Assembly: GCF_032854445.1 (NCBI RefSeq)
Contig: NC_088302.1
Coordinates: forward strand, 40,244,191-40,308,190
Direction of reading: 5' to 3'
DNA: 64,000 nucleotides
DNA from: Liolophura sinensis
Lineage: Eukaryota > Mollusca > Polyplacophora > Chitonida > Chitonidae
The first letter of the stretch is position 1, and every line of letters begins with the position of its first letter. The notes below the pieces were generated by a model. The model saw only the letters and a list, made by a program, of their open reading frames with translations, had not been told where the DNA came from and did not search any database. Shown here piece by piece: positions 11,551 through 23,811 of the stretch. The position numbers and the translations under genes were made by a program.

Positions 11551-14500
11551 TTTTCTTTGCACTTAACAGAAACCATGAATTCTTTAGAACACTAGAGCAA
11601 AATGAATGAATGATTATGGACAGATAACAAAATTCAGCCATACTTCCACCATATCATGCAGACATTTGAGGAACTATTTCTAGAAATAAAGTTCCATTAT
11701 TGAAATCATGTGTTGCATGTTTAGAATGTTTAACTTATCAACCTTTACCTCTGAGGTATTCTAAATGTTCAATGTTATATTCAGACAAATTCCTTCCAAT
11801 GGAACATAATCACCATTACCAGGTCCACATTTAGAGCCATTTTACTTCCTAAAACATTTAGCTCCACCTGAGAGTCCTAACTAAGATTTATTCACACTGA
11901 CAAGTAAATTAAACAAAAATATGATGGTTTACCAATGGCTTTCTTATTTTCAGACTTAAAGGCTCTCAGAAAGCAAGATTTTGAGAGGCATCTTAAACAA
12001 TTTCTTTCTGCATCGTCACAATGTCACCTTTGAAGTTTGGAATGAAAACCTTCACCTATTTTTGTACATAGGGCCCTGATCCCTCATACAGAAAATGTCT
12101 AATGGTGATTACATGTATCAAATCCCCCAAAACCTTTTTCGGAAATGTTCTGTAAGCAATAACTTGATAACTTCTTTTACAATCTAGGTGATTTGAATCA
12201 GCAGACAACAGATATAAATTATTGAAAAGACAAGAAATGAAATGACAAAACCTTTTGTGTCAAAATTTAGATGAATCATTGGTGAAATAATAAAAGGTTC
12301 AAAACAAAAACAGTACATGTTACCATCTTAAAACAAATGTTTTCCTACTGCCAATTTCGTATGCAGGAATATAGGAGTAAGAACTATCAATTTTGTTTCT
12401 AGATTTATCATACAAGTACATGTGATGTTGCTGACAATGCTGTTGATCTTCGTTTCTATACATGTAGTTTGTTGATCAGGCAAAAAAAAATCCTTCAAAG
12501 CGTTTACCAAGCATTTATAATCACAACATGCCTAAAGCATGAACATACAAATTCTAAAGCACGTACAAACCCAATGTCAGATTCCCTGTCAAGTTATTAC
12601 AGCTAAACATAATGTTTGCCATGACAACATCCATTCAGTAACTCAAAGTTTCATGTAAACCCTGCAGTGTCCAGACAAGAACACGACTACCCAAGGACAT
12701 TTGATCCCATAGTTACAGATCAATGTTTGTTGGTTACCTGCCCAGGTAAAGTAATTACAAATACTACAGGTGAATGTTGCTGTCAGAAAATGGAGCACAC
12801 CAGGTCAGTTTGTGTGCTAGTACTGTGCTGCAGTTAGTACTGCAACTCCTGATTATAGGATTGAGATGTGATGAAATATTAAAACATAATGCATCACTAT
12901 AAAACCATGTATGTTTTACAGTCACATTCACAAGTAATAGAGGTGTCTAATCAGTGTGTTCAAATGTATAGCTGTGATGGAAAAGGACTTCTGCAAATAT
13001 ATAAACAACAAGCATTAGTTGGTTGCCATGGTGAAACGCGACTGGTGTTTGCAGTATGGTCATTAAATAGTCATACTGAGTTGTCTCTCACAAAGGCCAT
13101 ACAAGTTATTAAGTCTGGGGACTAGCTGGTGATGTTCCAAACGAGGGTAATGATAAAACATTCACACTGTTTACATGTGATTCATTCTGAAACTCATCTT
13201 CTTGCCTCAGTGCATCTGTGATGAGGATCATCTTTACAAAGTTATGAAAAGAACGTTGATAATACAATAACCTCAGCATTATACATGTAAATTTGTTTTC
13301 CTGCAAAGACAATTAGTGTCAAATACAAATGCACACAGCTTACTTAACATGTACCTTCCTCTAACATATCCAATACATTAGAAATGAGTAAGCCCTTTTA
13401 TTATGTAACAAGAAACTGAAATTTGCAACATTGTTTAATATATGTATTTGAAGTTTTCTTTTAAATAGTTTTTGGTCTATGACGTGGCTTTATTTATGTA
13501 TTTTTTCATACACTCTTATTAGAGACACAAACATGTAGATAGAGTGTGATTTACGCGTGATCAACATGTCAGTGTTCTCTTCAGCCAGTCCGACGAGGAG
13601 GATTTAACATGCAGACCTAATATCCACTGCCATTTATAATGGATGGAGGAGGCAGGATTACAGCCCGATGGAGTTAACCACTATCCGCTAATCACATCAT
13701 AAATAACACTTATTACACTCATAAATCAGTGAAAATATACGTACGACTCACGCTGTAATGATACTAATGTAAGCTAAGTCTGCCGGCAGTTCAGAAGTAA
13801 CCAGTCCATCAGTGTCTGACTTATGCCTTTCTGATAATTAATATCAGGACATACATGTACTTGTTCACTGCGCCCTTAATTCAATTCCTACATTTTTCAT
13901 ACCCGCAGACTAACAAATATTTATAAAAAGTGCTGAATCAAGATGTACGCATTGAAACACTTCTATACCTCTTGCAGACCACAAAGAGGCGTTCCATATG
14001 AAACACTATATGAACATCATGTCTGCAGTATAAACCTCCATAAATACAGAAATCTGCCATCAATGAGCACATGTATACATGTCTGATACCTGCTTAACTG
14101 TGGCACTGAAAACAGAAAAGTATAATCTTTCACATCACAGGTACATACATACAGGTGTACAAGACATTACACTGTATCACGGGTATATTTCACGAGGATG
14201 AGATGACACTACCAGAGGGTGGTGTTTGATGGATTACAATCATAATACCATTTTGATAATAGGCTTCGTCTTTCCGGTGTCCGACCGCGAGTAGAACACT
14301 AGAATCTCAGCAGTGTTTGGCCAGCTTTCTCCTTAGCGGTAGCATACAGACAGTGATAATACATTAAACATGTCTTCTTCTCAGAGCCCATCCTGCCGTC
14401 TTCTCTCATCAGTTCATGGTCATCTCGGGACGCTCTCAGCAGCTGTCCTTTACAAACCTTTGGTTTTACATCCAGGTGGCAGATATGGCAGACGGTTAGC

Positions 14501-17500
14501 TGGATTAAACACAAGATGGTCAGATCAGTATAATATTCACAAGAAGCTTGTCATCAGCACAGCTTGGGCTTGAAACGACCTCAGCTTTGTTCCTGTTCAG
14601 GAGATGGAGAACGTGCCCTCTAAAAAGCCATTATAATGACCCAGACAGGCAAAAAGCTGCCAGTGCCTATTTTGAGAAGAGACACTTCCAATCAGAGATC
14701 ATTAAGCCACTTTCAGCTGACTGACTTAAAATACTCAGCTGAGACACACTGATCAGGTAGCCTCATGAAGGTATAAATTTCAGCCCGGTTTTTAGCAGAA
14801 ATCCTTCTGTGCAGTGTCCAGGTTCAATTACTGTAATGGAATCCTACGAATGGCACAGACAAACAAACATGGCTGAATAGAGCTGGATGCCAGGGCTATA
14901 AGGCCTTGATAGCATTTTCTTTGTCTGAGACAATGTTCAACGAGATTCAACGACGGGCTTCTTCAAACATCCAGGCTGCAGAAATTGCGTCCAGGAAACA
15001 ATACATCCCGTGTTCCTTTGAGAGGTAGACAACAGGCAGCCATCAAATGAGACCTTGAAATAATTACAATGATCATGAGCTGGCTTGAAGACACATCAGT
15101 GATTTTATGGAAATGACTCTCTAAAAATGACCCATCATTTCTCGCTCGTTGACGGGAGAGTACAGCTGCACAGGAGTCATACAGGCTTGGGGAATTCAAC
15201 AGGAAGCCCACAGGTCATTTAAACAGATTCCAATCGAACAGAACAACATTCATTACCAGCCACCATTATACCGCTGTTGTCACGACACAACAATACATAC
15301 CATGTTATTTACATTAAACGTGGGGCTAGTCTGCTGTCTTCAGGAAGCCATGCACTGACTCTCTACCGTCCTGGTACACATATAAAAGACTGCTCAATGT
15401 CCCTGCATGGCCATCACCCTTCTTCCTAAAGGCTGTTAGAATGCTGGAGCCATTCTCAACGTTGATAAATGACCATCAACCCTCCTCTTCGCACAACTCT
15501 ACATATCCCTCCATTTCTCTTGGAATCTTGGCAGGTATAACACACTGGATGAGGTTGCCTACATGTACCAGTCGGCAATTCTTCATTTGAAGTTACATAA
15601 ATGTGTGATCACGGACACTGAACTTCCTGTGATGAAAAGTGTTCTGTAAGTTAAAGGCCGCTGATCGAGCTTTCTATGCACGCAGACTTGCATATAGCTG
15701 TCTAGATTGTTTGACTTTATCTGCAGATATTTGATATCCTTGATGTTTCATATACCAAGTCTATTCCCCACAAATAAGCTTTATTTATTGCACAGAAGCA
15801 GGAATGTCAAGAAAACGATTTACCATACCCAAAATCTCCACATTCCAGACCAATTAGATTCAATTTCAACATGTGCAGAATGCCTGAATGAAGCAATGAA
15901 AACTCATGTTCTGGTATTTTCAACATACATATATTTTAATATAAGGAATTTTTCACAAATACATCTTGACTTCAGTTTTATTGATCGTTAAACTTTTACG
16001 CTTCTTTAATAGTATTAAAACCAGGTTATACATACATGATACATGTAAATGATATCAAGTCTGATTGAAAGTATGTCTTAAAATTAGGAATGACGTTTAC
16101 CAACAAGGCTAATTTTAGTTGTGAGGTTCCTTATAATTTGACAACTATTGAAGTTCAGACACATTTAAATATTGAGGAGCTATATTCATGAAAATTTATT
16201 AAGTGTATATGTATTCAGTGTACATGTACATATATTCATTGTACATGTACATATGTAAATGTACATGCTACATATGTACATGCTCTCCATCACCATGAAA
16301 TGTAAAGACATTAACAGCCTTTTGTCATTAAAAACAAATCATGGTTTTAAATGCTTCATACTCCAGTGCTGCTTTGTAAGATTTTGGAACATAACTTTGT
16401 CATCAAGCCCACATATGAAATGACTGAAGCTTGTACATGAATGGAAAGATATTCATACTTGTATATGGATGACCTAGCTAATCCATGAGTGGCAATTTAC
16501 ATGTATCAGATGAAGACTCCATCAAAGAACCTGAGGCCAGAGGAGCTACCAACCTATATACTGAAATGGTATGAAAGGATGGACACTTGACCAAGTTGAC
16601 CACTTCACTGGACATAGGGTACCAACACACAGGACAGATGTAGGCTATGTCAGCATGATGAGAATTAAGCCACGGAGGAGACACATGGCACTGCACGGAC
16701 ATGAGGGAGGGGTGAAGCATTAAGGAAATAAGTGGTCACCAAAATTAGCCAGAACCTTACCTTCATGTCCTTAATGGGGGTAAGGTTATGAAACAGAAAG
16801 TGAAAATATGCTGTCACATGTGTAAACACAAGGCTAAATAAAGTCAAATCAGCCAGCCGCTTTTGATAATCATTTTGTTTTTTGACTTCAACATAATTGG
16901 TTAAAATGCTGTAGAAAGGGTTTTCTAAAGCTTTACACATCTAGTACATGAACCAATAAAAACTACATTGTTTACTAGACCAAAGAGACTGTGCAATACA
17001 AATGAGAAAACATTGTGGACAGGAGCTGACATTTTCATGCAACAAAAAGTTAAACTGTGCAGAAGTTTAACTGTGCACATTCACAAACCACTGATCAAAC
17101 AACACGCTGTATGCACAGGAAACAAGTCTGACGCTGATGTGTTTGTGCAGCTAAAGCTGTTCCACAAATATCTTGATCAGCATAAATAAATTATTCATTG
17201 ATCCTTCCGGATGCCGGAATTGTTTTCTTCACCGTCTCCAATCCAATTGGTATATACACAGTATATATCCTACCACTTTGTTACCTCAGATCATGTAATA
17301 TACATTGAACTTGCGTAGCTAAGAAAGAACAACCTGTCTAGAACTTGGACAGTGGCCAGAATAATGTCTTGTGCTCTTGACACCTTATAAATGTATGTAG
17401 TGAGATTCCTTTCCAGTATACATGTACATGAGGGAACAGTAATTACAGTACCATTAAACACCCATTGGCAGAGTGTATCATTATGTACATTGTAAACAAG

Positions 17501-19511
17501 TGAGCAATACATGTACAGTACATGTAATGGCTGCATGCACTAACATATCCAAGATATAGATGTTCAAAAGAAGGGGGAATACTTGTATGTACATGTATGT
17601 ATATGATATACATTGTACATACTGTACCACATAAAATATTTCTAATATGAATTTGTGCCTGTTTGAATCCATAATTAAGGGATATAATTACCCGACTATT
17701 TTTCTAACCATCAGGATGTCAAAATTCAAAATTAATACAACCCTATTCGCAAGTAAAGGCTATACACTTTTTAGTCGGCATTTTTTATGTTTCTTAAGAT
17801 TCAATATTTCGAAGAATGTTTTTAGGCGAGTGTTGACAATTAACCCAAGGCTGCAATTGCTTTTATTCCCAATAAAACATTTTTATGCATTATTAACTTG
17901 TACATACATGTACATGTAAATTCCAATATCATGTCTTAACAGGCCTTTGAATATTCATAATCTCCCCACCAATATATATTCTCTCTCCCTTGTAACCATG
18001 TGATAAAGCCAGTTTTTCTGAAATAATCCTGAAGAACAAATCATGAAGTGAAACAAGCAGCATAAAAGCATGAACAAACAGCTCCGATCATTTGAACATG
18101 GTTCACACAGTAAGATGAAAACACGGGAAAGCTAAGAGCTCAACCAGTCATGCCAATGCTGATGTCATGTTTATACATATTCACAAATTTCACATAAACA
18201 TACATGAAACTATATTTTTTGGTGAAACACAGTTACATATATCTTTGCATGCATACTACATGGTGATATGACATGGAGTTGATGATCATATTATCTCTAC
18301 ATGTAGAGTCTTTGTTTACAAGTTGACATTTACATGTATATACGTGGATAGAAAAGTTTCATTTCCTATTAACATATATGAGTGTTTCTTATTTTGTGTA
18401 AGTTATATATAAATATACACATGTATATTTAAAGTACAGGTAAAACAGAGGCGAGTCTACACTTGAAATGTGTTTATTAGTATTAAATGGCCTGTGAAAG
18501 CGAAAGTGAAAGTACAGGCCAGTTCTGAATGACCATTTTTTTTATTTACGTGTATCTTTCTTGGTTTGGAATTCTTTCGCTATGTTTGATTAGCATTCTG
18601 GAATACAGCATTTGCTGGCAATGTCTTTGTATTTCATACTGAAATTGTTTGATTACTTTTCTGGATTCTGAACTCACAGCATTTCAACACAAGTAACTAA
18701 AAAAAGCCTTTTAGAGCCAAAGCATATATCTCCACCAATTCAATCCACTAAAGATGACAAAGGGACAAACAATTACTCCGAAAGGTGATCAGTTCTAAGT
18801 CTAATGTTATTAAGCTTAATACCAAACAGATTAAAAACTGACTCAGCACTTCTGGAGATACTGATAACTGGAGGAGGTTACCCCATTTCTTCTATGTTTT
18901 AGGCCAGATATTACCAGTGCTGAAAGTCATTCCAGGCTTCAAATGAAATCTAATTGAACTCGGCCTTCCAGATGTAAAAGCATATCAGTAGGGCATTGTA
19001 AGACCTATAAATAGTCATCAATATGTGTTTCTAGAGAATATATTCCAACATACATGTACACAATCTCAGAATAAGAAGCATTCGCTACCTTTAGCGACTG
19101 GTGTATAACTGTAAACCTGTGAACTTAGTGAACAAATTCCTTTTCTGTCATAAAAATCTCATGAAACCCACCAAATTAAAGAGGGCAATAATCAAAATGT
19201 GATAAAAGTGTGGCCTGAAGAATGTTCAGAAATTCTCGGATACGGTGATCGTCAACCAGCATGGAATTCTGTTAACATTTAGTCATCATGTGTGTATACG
19301 TGTACTTACATACTTGGGTAGATATTTGTGTGGCGTCCCATTGTCAGGTCTCGCTATGAAAATGCAGAGCTATTATCTCATGACCTTTGACAACATCGTC
19401 ATCCACACCCTGATTATATTTACTAATTAGCCCTAAACAGGCCGAGGTAATTATTCCTCCATTGATTTGGGACATCTCCATGGCATTAGAGATAACTGAA
19501 CCAAGCTGCAG

Positions 19512-19605
19512 TTATTTATTTATCTATTTTTGATTGGTGTTTTACGCCATATTCAAGAATATTTCACTTATATGACAGCGGCTAGGCATTATGGTGGGAG
19601 GACAA
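19512..19605 (-). repeat. 5'-truncated SINE family A with target-site duplication
   Basis: Only the 3' end (tail to GGCATTATGGTGGGAGG) is present, between direct repeats AAGCTGCAGTT (starting at about 19503 and 19606). Truncation with a target-site duplication indicates LINE-driven target-primed insertion. Confidence 0.8.
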
Positions 19606-19946
19606 AAGCTGCAGTTTGATGGACAGATATAACACTGCAATCATAACTGCTCGCCAATAATTGCATATTTATTCCAAACCTCAGAAACACCAGGTCTGTA
19701 AACGTATTACCATGATAAGTTATTACAACATGAAATTTGGTCTATCAACAAATATGTTAGACAATTAAACAATACATGACAAACTATGAAGGAAAATCAG
19801 CATGCTTTCAACAAAGACAACCCAAACAAGTGTGCTGGAAAGATAAAGACATCATGTGTTCATCAAACTACATGTACATGGAAATTCATTGTGAACAACA
19901 CAGGCAAATAAAATAAAACAAAACAGTAAATCTGTGTGACAACTAC

Positions 19947-20108
19947 CTGATATACAAGGGACTGACGACGAAGGAATTCCGGTTGATTGGAATGTTCATC
20001 GTGCCCCAAGTGGGAGACAATTTCCACTGCTTTGTGATAGAACTCCTTGACAAGATTCACGCCGGCATCCATCCTGTCATCGTAGTGGAGGTAATCCACC
20101 AGGTCTGA
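19947..20108 (-). CDS. Candidate 54-codon exon or coding relic, unidentified
   Basis: On the minus strand a frame with strong protein character runs SDLVDYLHYDDRMDAG, then VNLVKEFYHKAVEIVSHLG, then HDEHSNQPEFLRRQSLVYQ, and ends at CAG|GTAGTT, a usable donor. A matching acceptor would be TATCAG|TCAGAC, making a 162-nt phase 0-0 exon; the frame can also be read a few codons further upstream. The residues suggest a soluble, helical, charged protein, but I do not recognise the family and it is not part of known MTMR proteins. It lies inside MTMR intron 1 on the same strand, so it may be a nested gene, a rarely used exon, or the best-preserved end of the decayed block immediately upstream. The acceptor's pyrimidine tract is poor, which lowers confidence in splicing. 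Confidence 0.4.
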
Positions 20109-20119
20109 CTGATACATCA

Positions 20120-21360
20120 GGCTACCTTAAACCTACATCAAGTCCACCTCCACACCTTATCAGTGAGCACTGCCGTCGTACAACCAATACAATCGCTTGG
20201 AGACTCACAGCCCCCACTTAGCATACACAATGAGGTATAACACCAGCACAGCTACATGCAGTATGTATCTGTTAAGCTACCCGTATCTTTTCCCAATCCA
20301 CTCATCAGCAATAGGGAAACCATACAAATGACACCATAAAGATTGCACCACAGGCTGGCTCCTCTTTTCTGTCATCCAAAAAAGCTTCATTGCCTTTGAC
20401 ATGCAATGTTCTCGACAAAGGCTGTACTTTGTTACCGGCCTGTCAAGTTGCAGATGTTCCCACAAGCTTCTTTAACAGGCAATGTATCGCCAAAGTTGAT
20501 GCCTAGAGTGAATACAGGTGCGTTAAACTTCTTTGGTGCTTAATAAATTCAAGACTTTCCATTGACTGCCACATTGTCTGCCACAGCTGACGTCTTTCTG
20601 CCTCCACAACTGGTGAGCAATTACTGAGCAAATGTTAGCTCAAGGACTACTCTGCCCTGTACCTTTATGTACTCACCACTTTCCATCTAAATACACCTCC
20701 GCATGTACAAACATGGAGATGTATGCAAATCAGGGAAAGTCAAAGCCACATCCCAACACTTCCAGAAAACCATAGCATTCCAGAGGCATCTGCAAATTAG
20801 CATTCCACTTTCAAGTGAATGGCATGAATTAACCACAAATCCACTCACTTTTTCAGCCACACAAATCAGAAGTTTAATGCACTTTGAAATTTCACAAGAG
20901 AACCAGCAAGAGATATCAAGTTTTGCAGTCTATGCTCGCTTGATGAGAGCTGTCACCTTCTACTGTCTACAACAGCAGGTCATCAAAGAGTGTAGTCCTC
21001 AGTGAACAACTTGCTTCACTGTTTCTTAAAAACTCTACATACCACAGTATCACGATTCCAGGACTTGTAAAACAAACAGTCTTTCCAGCAGTCATCATCT
21101 ATTGGATAGTCGTGCAAATCACGCAATACCACCAGGCTTCCCTAGAGATCACGCAATCCCCAATAACAGCATGAAATGTTAATAGTGCCTTTATCAAAAG
21201 CCTGAAGTGTACCCAGGCCTGGACCTGCCCAGTCACCGGCCACATGTAGCAATGACTGCGATAGGCGTACGTCCACGGACATCCACAGGATTCTCAGCTA
21301 CAAGAGGGAGAATCACTGGTGGTTGAGCATGAGACATGGGGCCCTGAGGCCTTTGCTATT
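20120..21360 (-). pseudogene. Decayed coding-like block, minus strand, unidentified
   Basis: Reading the minus strand from 21360 downward gives successive protein-like segments in changing frames, interrupted by stops. QPPVILPLVAENPVDVRGRT-type sequence lies at about 21.24-21.36 kb. After a +1 shift come a stretch with GDWAGPGLGTLQAFDKGT and, past one stop, DLHDYPIDDDCWKDCLFYK at about 21.0-21.2 kb. Further on are FVHAEVYLDGKW at about 20.66 kb, FTLGINFGDTLPVKEACGN at about 20.46 kb, and a 62-codon Trp/Cys-rich frame at 20277-20465. The pattern of frameshifts without intron-like gaps suggests a processed pseudogene or a transposon-derived open frame that has lost constraint. Part of the block is also open on the plus strand (20703-21005), so some of the character may be compositional. 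I cannot name the family. Confidence 0.35.
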
Positions 21361-22403
21361 GGAATATTGATCTTAGTCCGCTTGCTTGGTATTGGCCTGT
21401 TTTATCGGCGCTTCATGCTTAGGCTGCCTCAAAAAGGCACGAGGACATGTCAGTAGACAGTATGGGCTTCCCCACCAAACTTCTTTAATAACGACACACA
21501 CTCCAAACCAACCAGCCATCAATAATTAAATCCCCTCAGTTGTGATATGATGCATAACAATATATCTTCAATGTGGCCAGAGCCACGTGTATTTTATCTT
21601 GTGCAAAATGATGCTGAGCAAAACAGTCAAAGCAGCTGGCAGTGAAACTGCGATAACAATGTTCCTACAAAAAAAAGTTTGGCACATTTATGAAATATTA
21701 GGGGCTATTTGTCAGTGATAAACAATATACCGTGTCCAGCTCAATGCTCTGTACCCATTCTAACCATATACCAGTAGACGTTTATTAAGCCTGGCATTAA
21801 ATATTTATTTTCTAGTCACCTAAGGACATAGTGTTTGAATGTATATTTCGTGCATAAATCACAAGTGCCATCATGATTCACCAGTTGGAAAACTGGGGAA
21901 GACAGACAGTGGACGGAAATAAAGTCAATCCCAGAAAGCTGCAGAGTACTGTTTGTCGGCGCCGACCATTAACTGATGGCAAAGGTAATTCTTCCATCTA
22001 AGACGTGCTGTACCACTAAGGCAGATGAGGGGACAAAATCTATACCATTTGGGAGTTTATGAATACCATTAGAAAATCAATATAAGTTTATCAAGCAGTG
22101 CATGAGTGAATGCTGACAGTTTCTACACAGACATTCTGGTACATGTAAACAGACTGGAGATGAACTTCAGGGAAGTCCAGTTTTATTGGAATACTGGGGT
22201 AATTCAAGATAGCACAGCAGGAAGATGGGGTTGAATAACATACAGCTCATCTCTTGATAAAACCTAGAATCATGAACATGCATATTGAATGTGTTATTAC
22301 AAATAAAAGTTCAGAATATGGCAAATTCAATAAAATAAAAAAAAAATAAAAAAAATTATGTCAAAAGCAAATTTGTCACAGATGGAAACACTGGTGGTCA
22401 ACA

Positions 22404-22560
22404 TTACCGTATTGGTGCTAAAATTTTGTCCATGACCAAATAAAATTACTCATTTTGCAAGATTGTGAGAGTTCTGTTGATCTTAGAAAGGTGTTACGAG
22501 TTTTAATGTAGGATCATATTCTCTGGACAAAATTCAATTTTCCGCACCTGTACAAATTCT
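22404..22560. repeat. Half-copy of foldback family E
   Basis: AAAATTTTGTCCATGACCAA, ACTCATTTTGC, GAGAGTTCTGTTGATCTTAG, AAGGTGTTACGAG and ATCATATTCT correspond to the first arm of 46590-47013. Confidence 0.5.
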
Positions 22561-22694
22561 CTACAGCTTTTGAGTCTTTTTAGGGCAAACATGGTTTAAA
22601 CATGTGTTAACAGACTTACAAGTTCCACGAAAAATATTTCAGTCTTCAAAACCCTTCACGTGTTACTTAACACAACTTCATAGCTTGATAGAAT

Positions 22695-22900
22695 AATTTA
22701 TTTACTTGATTGGTGCTTTGTGCCGTACTCAAGAACTGGGCTGGGGAAACCCACGACCATCTGAATGAATGATTATGGCTTAACGCCACATCGGCAATAT
22801 TTCAGCCATATCGTGGCGAACGACCATCTGCAAGTTGCTGCAAACCATCCCATGAATGGACGGAGAGGAAGCCAGCATGAGCTGAACTTGATTTCACAGC
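22695..22900 (-). repeat. SINE family A interrupted by a family C insertion
   Basis: Tail, GTACTCAAGAA, CCCACGACCATCTG, then after the insertion ACGACCATCTGCAAGTTGCTG and GGAGAGGAAGCCAGCATGAG. The family A sequence resumes on the far side of the insert. Confidence 0.8.
22764..22819 (-). repeat. SINE family C 3' fragment nested in a family A SINE
   Basis: AATGAATGATTATGGCTTAA, CGCCACATCGGCAATATTTC, AGCCATATCG: the conserved 3' core of another invertebrate SINE family with an (ATTC)n tail. It is flanked by ACGACCATCTG at 22753-22763 and 22820-22830, a perfect 11-bp target-site duplication. Confidence 0.85.
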
Positions 22901-23738
22901 GTCCACAGAGTGATACAATTCTAAAGCAACACATCTATTACAGCAATCCAAACACTGTGCTCAAACAACTTTCTTGGTTGAGGCTGTACCTAGCTTTTCA
23001 AATTATTTTAGCCATCTCCTGATAGCATCAGGCCTTTTAGCAAGATTGTCCCAATGTTGTCTTTATTGTATGGAGCACCCTGCTGAAGAGACCTGGTATG
23101 ATGACCTAAACAGCATCCTGTCAGAATATTGGCCAAGTAATATGTCACTCTACTCAGCATCAATCAAGTTCATTTTCAAAGAATGTCACTGTACGGACAC
23201 CTGGCTTGACCTGATCAAGGGTGGAACCTTGTTCTTCCACCTGTGTGCACCTTTCCAAAACTAAATGTTTGGGGTTAATTGAAATGCAAAAGTTTTCGCA
23301 ACTGTTGTCAAACAGCAAAAGAATGAAGAATGTTGATGGATGACTGCAGATACCAACTTACAGCACTTCAAGGTCAACGTGGTATAGAGTAAATGTCCAA
23401 ACCTAAGGTCATAAAGATGTGTGATCAATGCTGCGCTTGTTAAAGCATGCTACAATGTGCCCAGTAACTGGGCCAAACCACTTTGCGGCCCACCTCAACC
23501 TTCCCTGTGAACTTTGTGCTGTTTTCCCAGTAGACATTTTTCTTCCGACAAGGTTGATAAGCTCTTGACTGCTCCCAGGAAACAATTACTGCAATGAGTC
23601 ACTCCCTCACAGGCTATGGAAAAATCTGAAGAAGCTGATTCTCCCACAATCTTATAAATTGACAAGCCCACGTGTCAATGATAATCTCCAGTGCTGGTCA
23701 ATTCACTGATCACACTACTTGTAACTTAAAATCATTAC

Positions 23739-23811
23739 TGCTGGTCACATCATTGACCACACTGCTGGTCACATCATTGACCACACTGCTGGTCACATCA
23801 TTGACCATTGC
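23739..23811. repeat. 24-bp tandem repeat, three units
   Basis: TGGTCACATCATTGACC plus ACACTGC, three near-identical units. Each contains an inverted repeat GGTCA-N6-TGACC. Confidence 0.9.

Noticed and set aside
14299-14573. Open frames on both strands in a GC-richer patch (minus-strand CHLDVKPKVCKGQLLRASR).
   Set aside because: Equal openness on both strands, no clear splice sites and no recognised family.
16448-16490. A plus-strand ILVYMDDLANP reading resembling a reverse-transcriptase YxDD box.
   Set aside because: A stop follows within four residues and no other RT motif is found within 1 kb on either strand; four residues can occur by chance.
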